From the NCBI GenBank assembly GCA_022432975.1, contig CM039502.1, positions 4,950,375 through 5,014,374 of the forward strand: DNA of 64,000 nucleotides, read 5' to 3'. The notes beneath the pieces are model-generated. The model had not been told where the DNA came from, ran no database searches, and saw nothing but the letters and a program-made list of their open reading frames with translations. A program made the translations under genes and the position numbers. Below are positions 1-12,609 of the stretch, piece by piece; position 1 is the first letter of the stretch; each line of letters begins with the position of its first letter. Source of the DNA: Begonia masoniana (taxonomy: Eukaryota; Streptophyta; Magnoliopsida; Cucurbitales; Begoniaceae).

Positions 1-350
1 AAACCCTAAACGGGAAAAAACCACGGGGAGAGGAGAATCACTAAAAAATCAAGGTAAACTGAGTTTTGCGACTCAAACATCAATATATAGAGAAAACATA
101 AAACCCTAATATTGATAACGGGCCCGACTCGGCCCACTAGAATTCGGGTCACACCAAATTCTAACAAACTCCACCTTGACACGAATTCCACATGAGAGAT
201 CCAACGGGCTACTCAGCCCAATTCAACCAAATCCAGAACACTGAACTCTGATAATCTCCACCTTCAACGAAATTCCAGTGCAAGGAAACAAATCTGCAAA
301 ACCTCATTAAACATAAGCTCCTCTACCACAAAGGCCCCATATGGGCCAAC

Positions 351-2021
351 TCAGCATCCGATACCGATCAAGTTTAAGCCCCGCTTAAACTTGAGAGATT
401 TACTTGAGAAGAAATCACATCTCCTCCTCCATGGTATCACTGAACTATCAGAGTTGCTGCAACGAACTCCATCTGAACATGTCGAAGACTCCACACATGA
501 ATCGTTACCCTCGAACACATTCAATACATAATCCATAGTTTCATCATATCGTCCCGAAGTTTTAACCTTCTGCATGGTCCTGCCTTTGACGATACCATTC
601 TGACGTGAAACTAAACCTGATGACTGAACATCTGTAATAGGCTGACTCACAGGCTCTGATGTACCCTCAGATCCCAACCTGAACTTCACTCGAGAAACTG
701 ACTTCTTCCGAGTCTTCTTAACCTTTCTCTTAGAAGGTGAATTTACAAATTTTGCAGCCTTATTACCCGTCACATTCACATTGACTGTGGAACCCGCGAT
801 CGTCGCATGCATCACATATAATGAGGAGTATTTTTCTCCTCTCGCCACAATCAATGAACCTCTGGTAAGCTTCCATTTTCCATCACGAAAGGTGTTGCCA
901 AAACCTTCGTCGTCAAGCTTCCCAGTCGAGACCAAATTCTTGCGGATGTCAGGGATGTGCTTCACACCTCTCAAAACCAAGGTGCTGCCGATGTTGGTCT
1001 CCAAACACACATCTCCCATACCAATGGCTTTTGCAATGCCACCATTCCCCATCCTCACACTTCCATAATCACCCGAAGTGTAGGACGAAAAGAAATCTCT
1101 CCGCGAAGTGGCATGTACTGAAGCGCCACTATCGATCACCCAGCTCGTATCTTGGCAATCAGAATTTACAACATCCTCGTTGTACACACTAAAGGACTCC
1201 TCGGTGGCTGTATCTGCCTCCTCATCTGTGTCACTCTCTTCGAACATCTTTTCCTTTCCTTTGGCAACCAGATTCTCCCGAAGAAACTTGTGACAAAACC
1301 TTTTTATGTGTCCTTTCTTGCCACAATGATAACACTCAAAGTTGGCGTGTTTTCCGGACTTCCTTTGACTTTGATTTCTACTGCCCGGACCTTTACTTTG
1401 ACTTCTGCCCCTATTTTCAACACTCAGAGCTGAACCTATCGATGTTACACCAGAATCAATCTTACGAACCTCCTCGGCAAGAATACGATCCCTCACATCG
1501 GTGAATACTAGCTTAGCACTTCCAACTGAGTTACTAACTGCAGCTCTCATAGGCTCCCAACTATTCGGTAGAGACGCCAACAAAATTAGAGCACGAACCT
1601 CATCATCAAAATCAATATCCACAGATAGCAATTGATTCACAATAGTATTGAACTCATTCAGATGCGCTGCGACAGAAGTACCATCAATCATCTTCAGATT
1701 AAACAACTTCTTCATAATAAATACCTTATTATTCGCAGACGGTTTCTCGTACATATCAGACAGAGCCTTCATCAGACTCGCGGTGGTCTTCTCCTTCGCT
1801 ACGTTGTGAGCAACGCTTTTGGCTAGCGTCAATCGGACGACTCCCAAAACCTGTCTATCAAGGAGATTCCATTCACCGTCTTCCATCTTCTCTGGTTTCG
1901 CACTCAAAGGAAGATGAAGTTTCATTCCGTACAAGTAATCCTCAATTTGCATTCTCTAGAACGCAAAATCTGTCCCATTGAATTTTTCAATACCGTGTCC
2001 TGTGCTGTCTTCACCTGCCAT
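351..2021 (-). pseudogene. Copia gag-protease ORF with an early nonsense codon
   Basis: The frame begins at ATG 2019-2021 and is interrupted by TAG at 1956-1958, 22 codons in, where the family normally has Trp (FAFW). It then stays open to 351 (533 residues from an internal Met at 1952). Order of domains: UBN2-type gag, CCHC zinc knuckle (CYHCGKKGHIKRFC, about residue 207 of the open part), then an aspartic protease active site (VIDSGAS, about residue 272). The tail after the protease is basic and Ser-rich, with no GAG-pre-integrase or integrase motifs. A Trp to TAG change is a single G-to-A substitution. Whether a shorter Gag is made from the internal Met is unknown. Confidence 0.85.
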
Positions 2022-3029
2022 TGCTATCAATAATCAATACCCAACTGATATTTCCAAAACAATTATTCAACTCCAATAATTAATCTCCACAATATCAGTA
2101 AATCCGCCAAAATATTCTGAACCAAAAACGCCCAACAAACCGATACTTTCCCGATTAATTATTAAACCCAATAATCAATCCAAGTATGCCCAAAAATTAA
2201 CTTCAGAAATTTCAACCCAAAATTTCAACTTTGAATTTCTGCACTGTTCACCCGCTAAAACAAAGAAAAACACCACCTTTGACCTTTCTTTGAATTTCCT
2301 TCACGCGGCCCAATCATAAACTAAAATCTTCTTCTTTTCTGTTGAAGAAACACAACGCAGCAATTTTCTTCTTCTTCTCTGTTTGGCAATGGCAGAGAGA
2401 TTGATGGGTTTCTTCTTCCTCTTCGCAGACGACGGCGACAGCGGCGGCTTCGTTTCCTTCCTCAGAAACGGCGGCGGCGATCTCCTCTCTTCGGGTCTGT
2501 GGTCGGAGCTACTCCGATCTTCGTCGGCGGTCGGTTCTGTGCGTGCGACGGACGGCGGCTTTTTCTGGTCACTCTTCGCGTGGGCTGGGGCTCGGGCAGA
2601 ACAGAAACGGCGGCGAGCTTCGTGGTCTTCGCAGACAGGGTGCTCGGCTTCGGATGGCGCTGCGCTTCTCGCAGTCGGCGGTGGCAGCGACGGCGGCTAG
2701 GGCTCGGAGAGACGGCGGCGGGCTTCTCCTCTCTCGGCGTCTTCGCGGGTCGCTTCTCTGTTCTTCACTGTTTGAAGAAGAACCAGAGAGCTCTCTCTCT
2801 CTGTTCTTGTCGTAGAAGACAAACCAGAAAGCAATTTGCTTTCTTTTTCCTTTTTTTTATTTCAATTTTCTCAAACAATTTCTTTTTCCAACAAAATTGC
2901 AAAATTCCAAAAACCGAAATTGCAAACCTCAAGAAACGTTCGATATCCTTCGAAGAATCAAAACCTGATTTTTGAAAACCACTTCAACCTCGAAGCTCTG
3001 ATCTTCAACCCTGAATCTCTGATACCAGT
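1953..3029 (-). other. Leader of the gag-protease element, with a GC-rich segment
   Basis: About 1.0 kb separates the 5' LTR from the gag start, long for a copia leader. Roughly 2380-2760 is GC-rich and full of CGGCGG-type triplets, with overlapping open frames on the plus strand but no recognisable domain. It contrasts with the AT-rich flanks. It may be captured host DNA, but no parent is visible here. Confidence 0.5.
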
Positions 3030-3293
3030 TGTTAGGATTAGACGCTCTAATCCACCTGTAACGAACGATTCAGAAAACCGAAAAAGAAAAACGAGAAAAT
3101 AATGGACACCGAATTTTACGTGGAAACCCTAGAAAGGGAAAAAACCACTGGCAGAGGAGAGAATTACTAATAACAATTCGGTACAACGAGTTTTGCGACT
3201 CAAGCATCAATATATAGAGAAAACCTAAAATCCTAATATTGATAACGGGCCCGACTCGGCCCACTAGAATTCGGGTCACACCAAATTCTAACA
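3030..3293 (-). repeat. 5' LTR of the gag-protease copia element
   Basis: 264 bp with TGTTAG...CTAACA ends. Its inner part matches 1-166 as a direct repeat, including a shared segment that reads TCGGGTCACACCAAATTCTA on the plus strand. Several substitutions and small indels separate the copies, so this is not a very recent insertion. Confidence 0.88.
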
Positions 3294-4036
3294 GTGTGGT
3301 TTCCAGCCCAAAGCAGACAATATTATATTGGGAGCACCGAGTGACGTTACAATTGGTATCAAAATCACTGTTCAACAGAACGTTACATACTTGCACAAAT
3401 GCAACAGAAGATCTTTAATGATAAAAACACCAAAATACAACCAGATTCTAAGCTCAGTCAATTCTCTAAAGTAATTGTATTACTCTGTGAGCACCCATAA
3501 TAGTTTTATACTTATATATAATTATATACAGTTGCTTTCCAATAGTAAATTTTTACTCTGAACACTGAGAATATCACACTGCAAAATAACTTCCAGCCCA
3601 CTATTGCCACCACAACAATACTTATAACCAAAGCATGAACCAATCACAACAATATAATGGTGAGAATTGATAGTTTGCTTGGCATTTAGGAATTCGATGA
3701 CTTACTCTCCAATTATTTTTCGGTAACTAGAAGCCAAGGTCCATGGATCTCTTCTGACAATGGAGACTTCGTCTCCTTCTACTGATATTGACGAAGCTTC
3801 GTATGAGGATTTCTCTCATCCGTATCACCTTCGTTCAATTGAAGACATGATTCGTTTGTATGGCCAAACAATCCACAATAATACCTCACCAATGTGAACT
3901 AATTCATATATAATTAAACAAATGTGTCCTTGCTTGACAACCTTCTCCTTCTGATTTCGTTTCCACAAAAAAAATTCTTATTAAATGCTCCATTAATACT
4001 TAATAATAATTATATAGCTAACAAACTAAAAATAAG
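3294..4036. other. Intergenic, no gene recognised
   Basis: AT-rich sequence between the copia element and tRNA-Ala. A short frame from ATG 3761 (plus) gives a peptide containing FSHPYHL, faintly like the start of some copia Gag proteins, but it ends after about 45 residues. I cannot support a gene. Confidence 0.5.
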
Positions 4037-4109
4037 TGGAGATGCAGGGGATCGAACCCTGTACCTCTCGCATGCAAAGCGAGCGCTCTACCATTTGAGC
4101 TACATCCCC
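4037..4109 (-). tRNA. tRNA-Ala (anticodon UGC)
   Basis: 73 nt, folds as a standard cloverleaf on the minus strand. The acceptor stem GGGGATG/CATCTCC contains the G3:U70 wobble pair that identifies alanine tRNAs. The anticodon stem CTCGC/GCGAG encloses loop TTTGCAT, giving anticodon TGC. B-box-like GGTTCGATCC forms the T arm. CCA is not encoded and there is no intron, as expected for a nuclear gene. A run of five T on the minus strand at 4032-4028, just past the 3' end, fits a Pol III terminator. Confidence 0.96.
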
Positions 4110-4325
4110 AATGTGATAACTGTAATCAACCAAAATAATATTAGATGTATGTGTAATGCCTTCCTGTTTCGTCCGATTACTCTTCACCCGTTAAACTTTG
4201 GAAACGGAGAGATTTGATATTCGTAAATTTCATGCGGGCTTTTTCTCTCATCCTGATCCAGTGATTGGATAAGCCAATCTTTTGCAGAGAGAAACTGCGA
4301 GTGATAGAGAAGGGGAGCTTGAAGA

Positions 4326-5888
4326 ATGACATCCATGACGATTTTATCATCGTCTCCATGGCTTTCAACCACAGCCACGGCGTCCCGCATTCCTTCCGCC
4401 TCTCTAACTTTCCTCGCTGGTAGTCAAAAAAGCGTCTTTGCTTCTGTCGTTGTTCCTGGCAATTCCTCTGCTCGCTCTGGGCTACTCCACTGCTCGTTTC
4501 TATCGTCTTCGTCATCTCTCTCTTCTCCATCTTCTTTTTCGGGTAAGAGGATGCCATTTGTTCTTGATTGTGTTTTTATGGTGGAGTTGGCTAATGGGTA
4601 CTTCTTCTCTACTCACTTCATGGTTGTTAGGCTTGTACAATTCTTATTGCTCTTTGACTGAGTTTTTATTTTATTTTACTCGAGAACTACTAGTTTCTGT
4701 CATTTACTTGCATTTGATTCTGCATTTTTGGTACTTTCGTATGAAATGAATTAAACCAATAACCTGATTACATTCTGTTCTTCACTGGTTGAGTTGATTT
4801 GAACGATTTCTAGTTGCTGGGAGCCCTTTTCATTTCCCCACAATTGAAATTCTCGGTATTGTTTTCGACAGATTAAGGTAAGAGTTCTCAAAATAAAAGG
4901 AATTAAATCTGTGATATCTGATTCTACACGATGCTCAGTATCTTAGGTGGTCGACTCCATTACATAAGTTGATTTCTCATTTGTCTCTCACACTACAAAG
5001 TAGGTATGGACTATCGACCAACCATCTCTAAGGCTCTTACTTGTGTTCATACCAAATAATAGAAAGTAGGAGCATCTTGTTTTTAGGCATTTGGATATTC
5101 TCTGTTTTCCGTATATAAGTGCAAAACAATGCAAGCGTTTTAAGAGACATGAAAGAAATTTGCTTTGGATTACAACGCTTACCTTGTTGTTATATTGTAT
5201 AAAGTGTAAAGAAATAAAAAAACAGACGAGGAGCTGACAAATGAGAGATTAGGACAAATGAAAGGATGGTATATAATCCGTGCCTGAGCTGTTGCTATGG
5301 TACATTAGCAATCTAACAAAGAAGTGCTTTTGCTGAACTCTCTGTCCTTAGCTCCTCGGATTGGCTAGTCGACATCTCTTTAGTTTGAATGCTTTTATGA
5401 TGGATTGCTTTAATTTGATTCCGAGAGTTTTAATTGGATGTTTTGAACCAATTTGATTTTTTAAACTTTGAATTGCTAATTTATATGCTTGTATGTATGA
5501 TCTTCGTCAATGCATTTTGTTGGTGGTTCTATTCTTTTATTGCGGTTGAATTTAGGAAGCAAAAGAACTCAAAACTCATTGAAAATGGAGGATGGAGTAA
5601 TAGTTGTAGTGGAATGGTTTCTTTTTGCAGGTTTGTCCTTGAACTTGGATTTGAAGTTGAATAATGGGAGCCGAGGAAGAGGGCAGCGAAGTCTGGTGGT
5701 GAGAGCCGGAAAGGCTGCACTTTGCCAGACAAAGAGGAACAGGTCGAGAAAGTCTTTGGCTCGTACGCATGGCTTCCGACGAAGGATGAGAACGACGAGT
5801 GGGAGAGCCTGTTTTGAAGAGGCGTAGGCAGAAGGGACGAAAGGTGCTATGCACCAAGTCGAACCCCAATAGTGGAAAGCGTGCTTAG
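4326..5888 (+). CDS. RPL34: Plastid ribosomal protein bL34 (50S L34), apparent frameshift in exon 2
   Basis: Nuclear-encoded plastid large-subunit protein. Exon 1 is 4326-4542, intron 4543-5630 (GTAAGA...TTTGCAG), and exon 2 starts at 5631 with the Gly codon split across the junction. The first 70 or so residues are Ser/Thr-rich and hydrophobic, like a chloroplast transit peptide. The mature part has the bL34 signature: RSRKSLARTHGFRRRM followed by RTTSGRA. After Ala (5807-5809) the literal frame reads five aberrant residues and stops at 5825-5827. One base further on, the frame from 5811 encodes the expected basic tail (VLKRRRQKGRK, then NPNSGKRA) and stops at 5886-5888. So there is one extra base around 5810-5814, next to a TTTT run. 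It could be an assembly error, a null allele or a decayed copy. Literal product about 137 aa, family-like length about 157 aa. Confidence 0.88.
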
Positions 5889-6462
5889 TTCATCCGTTTT
5901 AGGGCTAATGTTCAGGTTCTTAAGTTAGTGCAAGATGATGCCTTGTTGATTTGATGCAAGACTTGTATGATTTACTTTGATTATTTCACTTGCAAGTATT
6001 GAAAATTGACCTTTGAATGGTCAATATTTTCAATATTGGTTTTGGAAAATAGTTTTTAAAAGCGGAAATCTTTCTGTTTGAATAAATTTTTCAAACCTGC
6101 TCTTTTAGATTCAAATTTCAGTTCCACGAGAGAGAGAGAGAATGAAAAAGCCATAGACAAGAATAATCAATTGCACTTGCATAGAATGACAGTGTTGTTA
6201 TGAAGTTAACTAGCCTAAAAACTATTGCTTGCTATACATGAGAAATGCTTCTTTTTCAGTACATTTCAGGAATAAAACTCTGGCAAATGCAGAATGGCTC
6301 CACCTGTAACAAAATTATCTTTTCGAATTTTCAAGTAAAAGTAGATATCAGATGAACATGGTATTTGAGCAAGAGGGGACCTGAACAAATGATGCAAAAT
6401 TTCAGCTCGCCTTTAAATTGAACGGCTCCGATCCCTCGCTTTTTGGTATTTGCTCTTGATCA
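5889..6462. other. Intergenic between converging bL34 and CofD-family genes
   Basis: Holds the 3' regions of two converging genes. A short (GA)n tract lies near 6129-6140. I see no further gene. Confidence 0.5.
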
Positions 6463-9400
6463 TCATCCGATCAAATTCGCTAGGGCTTGTATTAGTGATT
6501 TGGAGTCGAATAATTTACCAACTTTAGGATCGTATATGGAATCTACAACAATCTAGAGAAAATGGAAAACTGAAGCTGTACCTTCCGTGATTCTAAATTC
6601 GCAAGAGCAAATAGAGTTTTGCCATGCCAAATCTTAATAAAGCCATGCCATTGTGCCATTAGGCACGATTATTAAAAGCTGCTTTATGTTTTTAAAAAAC
6701 AGAAGAATAGAAAAAATAAATGTCTTGAAATAATGTGTTCGTCCGAGGATAACTTCCAAAAAATAATATGTTTTCTGAAAATTTAAAATTTTATTTATTT
6801 TTCTGAAAAAAGAAAGAAAATCAATAAAAGCATCGTGTTCGTTTTATTTTTGGCTTTCCAATATAAGTTTTTGCGCCTTGCAAGAATTCCAAAAACAATT
6901 TCTTAAAACATCTTTCAAATATACCCAACTTTCAGGGAGGAAAAAATTCAAATTAAAACAAAAATCACAGTTTGGATAAAAAAAACCAACAATAGAAGTC
7001 TTATCCACCTAATATCTTTCAGTAGCACCAACAAGCATCTTACTTGTACCAAAAAGAAAGCATGTCATACATACCACATTGGAAATTCCTTGGGAAGCCA
7101 AGACTTGAATATCTACAGCAATTTCACCATCTTTTGGCACCAAAAGAGTATTGACATACTTACTAGGCTGCAAAGGAAATAAAATACTAAATGTGTTTGG
7201 AAATTGTTCTTTAAAAACATAACGAAACTTATTTTATTTTTAATAAAAGAGCACTTTGAAAACATTGAGATTTTCCAAAATATTCTGTTTTCTTTAAAAA
7301 AAAATAAATTGTTCTTTGAAAACCTTTTCGTAAACATGTTTGGACACACTGTTTCAATTGTTCCCCTCTCTATATTTAAAAACAGTACACAATGGTTTAT
7401 GCTTTGTTTTATCATTTTTGTTTAATGACTGTTTGCATTCCGTTATCAACTGTCTGAGCAGCTGGATGCATGGAATTCCAATGAATTATTAAAAAAAAAC
7501 AGAGAAAGAACCAACAAAAATCTAGATTAATGTGCTATTTGATCTTCATGCTTAATGAACTTTTGTGGTGGCGTGGAGGTGTCAAGGAAACGGTCTCAAT
7601 ATGTTTTAAATTAACCAAAAGAAAAATGAATACACCATCTCCCTTTACTTATAGACCACAAGTATTGGATTTAAAGTTTCTAGATTTTGCTAGGTTTGGT
7701 TACTAATAACTTGTTTACAGAAAATAAGTTGGATTCGATAAGAAGTCATAGCCAATTAATTCCAAGCAGAGAAACAAAATGGTAATGATGAAGGGACTTA
7801 CAACATTTTGTAAACAATTATGAGGATCCCCATAAGTTCGATTTAAGGCGTCTGTAATGGCAGTCACGAAGCAAGAAGCAGTAAAGCCATTTGTTTCTCG
7901 ATCATGTGTGCCATTCAATAGTAATACCTGTCAGGAAGGAGAAATACTTAAAAAGCACAGAAGAGGAGAATAATCTAAAATTGGCTGCTTAATCAATCAT
8001 GATCCACACCTTTGGGCAGGACCTTGAAGAAATGGTTTCGCCAATGCCACGTAAAACCTATAATGGTACACAATCAATGGATAAATATGCATGTACATGA
8101 TAAGAATCATTCCTGTTAAACTAGAAACAAGTTCGGGAAGTTAAAGGATTCGTTATAATTGAGTTGTATAAAGAAAGAAATAAGTGGCAGTAATTAGAGT
8201 TGGTGGAAGTTTCAGGAGTAGTTATAATTGAGTGGTAATTCCTATCGATACTCGAGAAATACTTATTGATTATTCGAAAATGAACTACAACTGCTCTGTA
8301 TATTTGATAGTCAAGACTCCTCTCCTCAGAGATACTTTCTATCACCCAAAAAACTAACTTTTCTATGCCTATACCTTTCTATTTATACAGCTCAATCATA
8401 ACTACTCCTAACTTTCACTAACTCCTCTAATTTCCACTGACTTCTTTCTAATTTAATAGGAATGATTCTTATTAGTAAACAGACATTTTTAAATCAACAA
8501 TCATTCAAAAAGATATTGACTCGTTCAGTTTGATAGAGCAAAATTACTTCAAAAACATTCCAACAAATATTAGTTTTTTTTTTTTGGGACTACAAAATTA
8601 TCCTAACTCTCAAATTCCACTTCAGATGGAATTTTATACATAATGTTCAAGTGCCTTGACCAATTAACAGGATGCTAGAACTGTACGTATTAATTTCAGT
8701 TAAATGTGTAATCTTATAGAAAATGTCATAAAATAATGCCTGGAGAACTGCCTTTAACAAAACAATGAACAGAGTTCCTCAACATTCGTGGCTTCAAAGC
8801 TCCTACGTGATAATGTCTATGAATTCAAACTTCATATAAATACTATGACTAATATTAAATTATGACAAATCAAACTAAGAGTCAGAAAAAGATGATTACA
8901 AAAAATCAGAAAAATACCAGTGAGGGACAGATGGAGGTAAAGAGAGACCCCATTGCATAAACAATGCAATCCACTTCATTTAACTGGTCAAGCACAGTGG
9001 GATTTACCGTGGGAAAAACCTAAATCCATAAAAGAATCAGTAATTAACATCACAAATCAGCATTTTCCACTCATTGAGCATTATTAAATATCATGGCAAT
9101 AAAGTTTTCTTTTGGCATGTGCTTTTTTTGTACAAATCTATACAGCGGGGCTACGGCCTTCGTACTAACTAATATTGACTTATCTTAATATATTCTTGCT
9201 TGGCTAGCAAAAAATTAAAAAACAATGATTGGCATTTGATAGTCATTTACCTCATGCAGCAGATTAGCACCTTCGCTTGACATGTAAAATACTCTTTTGA
9301 TCTTTGAAGGGAGTGCAGACGATGAAGAGTTTTCCTATCAGGATGTATCCAACACTTGAAAAATGAGAAAATACTGCATTAAGATTTTAGAAGTTTATAT

Positions 9401-11575
9401 ACCAAAATTTTCAAAGAGGCAGAAAATCACAAGCAGTGTCTTTATTCTAACATTATGTTTTTTCCAATCATCTTCAAATGGGATGACTTTGGAACAAAAC
9501 CCCAACCTGGAACTATTATTTGCATATGGACAATTAGAGATATTGATTATAGAAATCATGGTCAAAGATATAATTTTGGCTTGGCTTCTTTTTTATGACA
9601 AAATCCAGAACAACAGGTTCACAACCGTTCATCAAAATAGGATCATAACTCATACCTCATCGCTGTCTCTATAAAAGGATAAGCTGCTCTCATGACTGAG
9701 GTGACAGTTTGCCATGATATATATCTATTAGGTTTTACAGTCAACAACTGTAAGATTTTTATTTTGCTATTCTTCATTATACTAAGTGACAAATAAAATT
9801 AACCTCACGATTAAAAGCCATATTGAACTTGCAGTTTCAAGACATAAGAAATGAGATAAGCTGAGTCTTACATTAAAGTAAGACCTACCTTAATGATAGG
9901 TTCAATTGGTGCATTAGTTGGGTGAGAAATTTCATTCTGACCTCGTATTACAGTTCCATCCTGTGTGAATTGACAAAAAATAAATCACAAAGAATCAAAT
10001 CTGTGAAATACGAATAAAATATCACTATGGTCAGAATCTCTTCTCAAGATATTGACGACCAAAATTAACTATCCTACGGTTTGCAAAATAATTATTCTGT
10101 GGGAATAAGGGAATAACGTGAAATCAGTTAGTTATCAAAGTCCATTATATGATATCAGAAAGCTTATGTCACATCCCTACCCATAATTCACATCCTAATG
10201 TAAGCCTGTCATTGGTTGAAATTACTGGCAAGACCAGACTCTCAGATGGAATATCCGAAACACGAGAAAACAAAAAAATTGCAGCATCCAGAGATTGAAA
10301 AAATGTACGTGCTCCTGCAAAGAAGAAATTTCCAATGCTGGAAAAACAAAGGGAGATGGTTGAGCTACTCAATGCGGAAGGAATACTCAAAATTTGTTTG
10401 GAATCAAAAGTCATTCATGAACTATCTTTTGTTAAGGCGTTTCAATGTGCAGTAAAGAATTTACTAATATAGAGTAAAATAAATCTATATACCTTCCGTT
10501 ACTAAAACAAAATGATAGATCAGAACGTCTGAGAATCTGCATACATGGTAATTCCAGTAAGTTACTTGGCAAGCATCATCAAGAGAGCACAGCAGAGATA
10601 GAATTCATGAATAAAAAAGTAGAGTCAAATTGAAGAAAAAACTATAATAAGGATTGAGCTATAAACTGAAACAATAAAAAATCAAGCAAGAAATAGTTAG
10701 TGCAATTAATAAACTCTTTTATGGAAGCTACCTGATTCTGGAAATAAGCAAGAAAAGCTCTGATGGTTTCCCTGTAAGGCTTTGAAACGCCTTCCCAAAG
10801 AGAATGATCTCCTTCCACTATATCATACCTGAGAGTATGGTTACCAATGCAATCACGTAAGACATAAAAACAAACCAGTTTCACATGCTCTTTGATTTAT
10901 TCTTAGGTATAAGTATAAAAATGATGAGATTTTGAATTCCTAGAAAACTTTGAATCGATCAAAATTTACAGAAGCCAAGAGAGGTATAATACCATTCTGA
11001 TTTTGCTTGTTGTGCGTCAAGTTGAAGACGATACCCAAGCAATCTACGCACAGCAAGCGCCTCGGAAGTGCTCTGATCAGACAATCTCAAACATCTCGAT
11101 CTTATATCTCCCACAGCCGGACCACCTGAACCACAAAGAATTCTAAAATCAGAATACAAAATGTATATATAGATTAAAATCAAAATCAAATGGTTTCCAA
11201 ATGAAAATAAATAAATACCAAGAACACGAACAATCTCCGCCGTACTTCCTCCATCATCGGAAACTGGAAGAACATGCGCAACTCGGGTCGTTAAATTCTT
11301 GAGCTCTTCGACGACTCCATTGAAGGCAGTACCACCTACAATTCTAAAAGGAAAAAAATCATCATACAACATCAATGCAGTTTCGAGCCCAGATTTTTCG
11401 AAAATAGACCTGAGAAAACGAGCAAGGAGGGCTGATTAATGTCATTGGTAGGAGTGTAGGAGAAATTGCAATGGCAGCGAAGGGACTCCATAAAATAGGT
11501 AGGTTTTGGAGGAAAATGTAAAGGAAATTTCGTGCGATTGAGACAGAGTAAGGGACCCAGCATCGTATCTCCCAT
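6463..11575 (-). CDS. CofD/UPF0052 family protein (2-phospho-L-lactate transferase-like), 13 exons
   Basis: Minus-strand exons: 11575-11410, 11335-11219, 11125-10993, 10828-10732, 10536-10493, 10337-10181, 9960-9889, 9334-9251, 9019-8918, 8057-8010, 7927-7802, 7167-7075 and 6552-6463. All junctions are GT-AG and phases join to 1329 nt, 442 aa. The N-terminal 50 or so residues look like an organelle-targeting leader. The core starts with the nucleotide-binding-like SGGTAFNGVVEEL, then VLPVSDDGGSTAEIVRVLGG and PAVGDIRSRCLRLSD, typical of CofD/YvcK proteins. Later blocks are SIGNFFFAGARTFFQSLDAA, DGTVIRGQNEISHP, VDCIVYAMGSLFTS and LLNGTHDRETNGFTASCF. The family includes archaeal and bacterial cofactor F420 transferases and YvcK. 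The plant reaction is not established from sequence. The Arabidopsis member is, as I recall, annotated MEE18. Exon 5 is only 44 nt. Confidence 0.93.
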
Positions 11576-11791
11576 ATTCGCTTCCGTTTTCTACGGCCTT
11601 AAAAATAGGAGATATTAAGCTGAGTTACGAATAAAACTATCCATGTTTACAACTCAGACATCCATTCGAATAAGACACTAAAACCCAGAGAACCTGCAGT
11701 CTCCATCAGTTCTCTATTCCGCCATTGTTGCCCACAAGCTCAGGGTTCAGCGAATTGGTGGAGAACCGGATAAAATAATATCCATAATCCA

Positions 11792-11827
<36 letters not shown>

Positions 11828-12184
11828 AACTATTGAATTTTATATTTTTAAAAAGCAAAAAATAAATTACATATAATATAAAATAGTGTGACATATTATA
11901 AGATACTAAACAACGGGCCAAATGTGACTAGCATTTAAGAAACAATATAAATCCAACATATACATTATGTATTGCTATGATAACTGCTATATAACAGATA
12001 ATATGAAATTATAATATTATTCGACGGAGCGACTAAGAATATTGTTTTGATAAATAATAATGACAATTACGTGATCAATCTTCCAAACTTATTTTGAATT
12101 AAAGGTTTTCCATTGATTGTTTAATTTATTTTAGTTTTTAAAATTCATTTTTCTTGATTTTGTAGAGAAAATAAGAGTTACTTA
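11576..12184. other. Upstream of the CofD-family gene; poly(T)/poly(A) palindrome
   Basis: Presumed promoter and 5' UTR of the minus-strand gene lie just above 11575. A T16 run (11792-11807) followed directly by A22 (11808-11829) makes a simple palindrome. The rest is AT-rich with no recognisable gene. Confidence 0.55.
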
Positions 12185-12609
12185 AAGCATCTCCCGTGGT
12201 AGCAACTCCTTAAGTTGACACAATACATTAATTAAAGTCACATCATTATTATTTAATAAATTTTATTCTCTCTCTCATCTACATCATTTTTAAGCAACTT
12301 CTCTAAAAGAACACTCCAGTGGAGAGCAATCTCTAAAATTTCTCATCGTGGTCCCACATCTAAATTTTTATATTTATTTTTCTTAACTAATATATAATCA
12401 TATTATATTTAATAAATGAAGTAAATATTACATAGAATTGAAATTAGACAAAAAATAAAAATTAATTCTAAATAATTAAAATATAAATAAAAAAATCACA
12501 CAAACACGAATATCATTGAAATATTACATAAATACAGTTACAATGAGACATAATGAAATATTAAGAAAATAGTAAATGCATGCTTCACTATCTTATAACA
12601 ATTATTTTC

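Larger units (their letters stand above)
1..3293 (-). mobile_element. Non-autonomous Ty1/copia element, gag-protease only, left LTR cut by window edge
   Basis: Read on the minus strand, the 5' LTR is at 3030-3293 and the 3' LTR at 1-166 is truncated by the window. The LTR starts TGTTAG and ends CTAACA. Next to the 5' LTR (3017-3027) is a primer-binding site complementary to initiator tRNA-Met (TGGTATCAGAG on the minus strand). A purine-rich tract abuts the 3' LTR at 167-182. Between them lies one gag-protease reading frame and a leader of about 1 kb. No integrase, reverse transcriptase or RNase H is present, so the element would depend on enzymes supplied in trans. A diverged relative lies around 27943-33660. 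The target duplication cannot be checked because the left flank is outside the window. Confidence 0.9.

Noticed and set aside
1..10. AAACCCTAAA resembling a plant telomere repeat
   Set aside because: Single unit inside a copia LTR. Its partner LTR has the same stretch in AAACCCTAGAAAGGG.
2383..2975. Plus-strand open frames in the copia leader as host genes
   Set aside because: Three overlapping frames without domain or splice support. They read antisense to the element.
3761..3897. Short frame starting METSSPSTDIDEASY as a copia Gag start
   Set aside because: Ends after about 45 codons, with only a faint resemblance and no neighbouring element structure.
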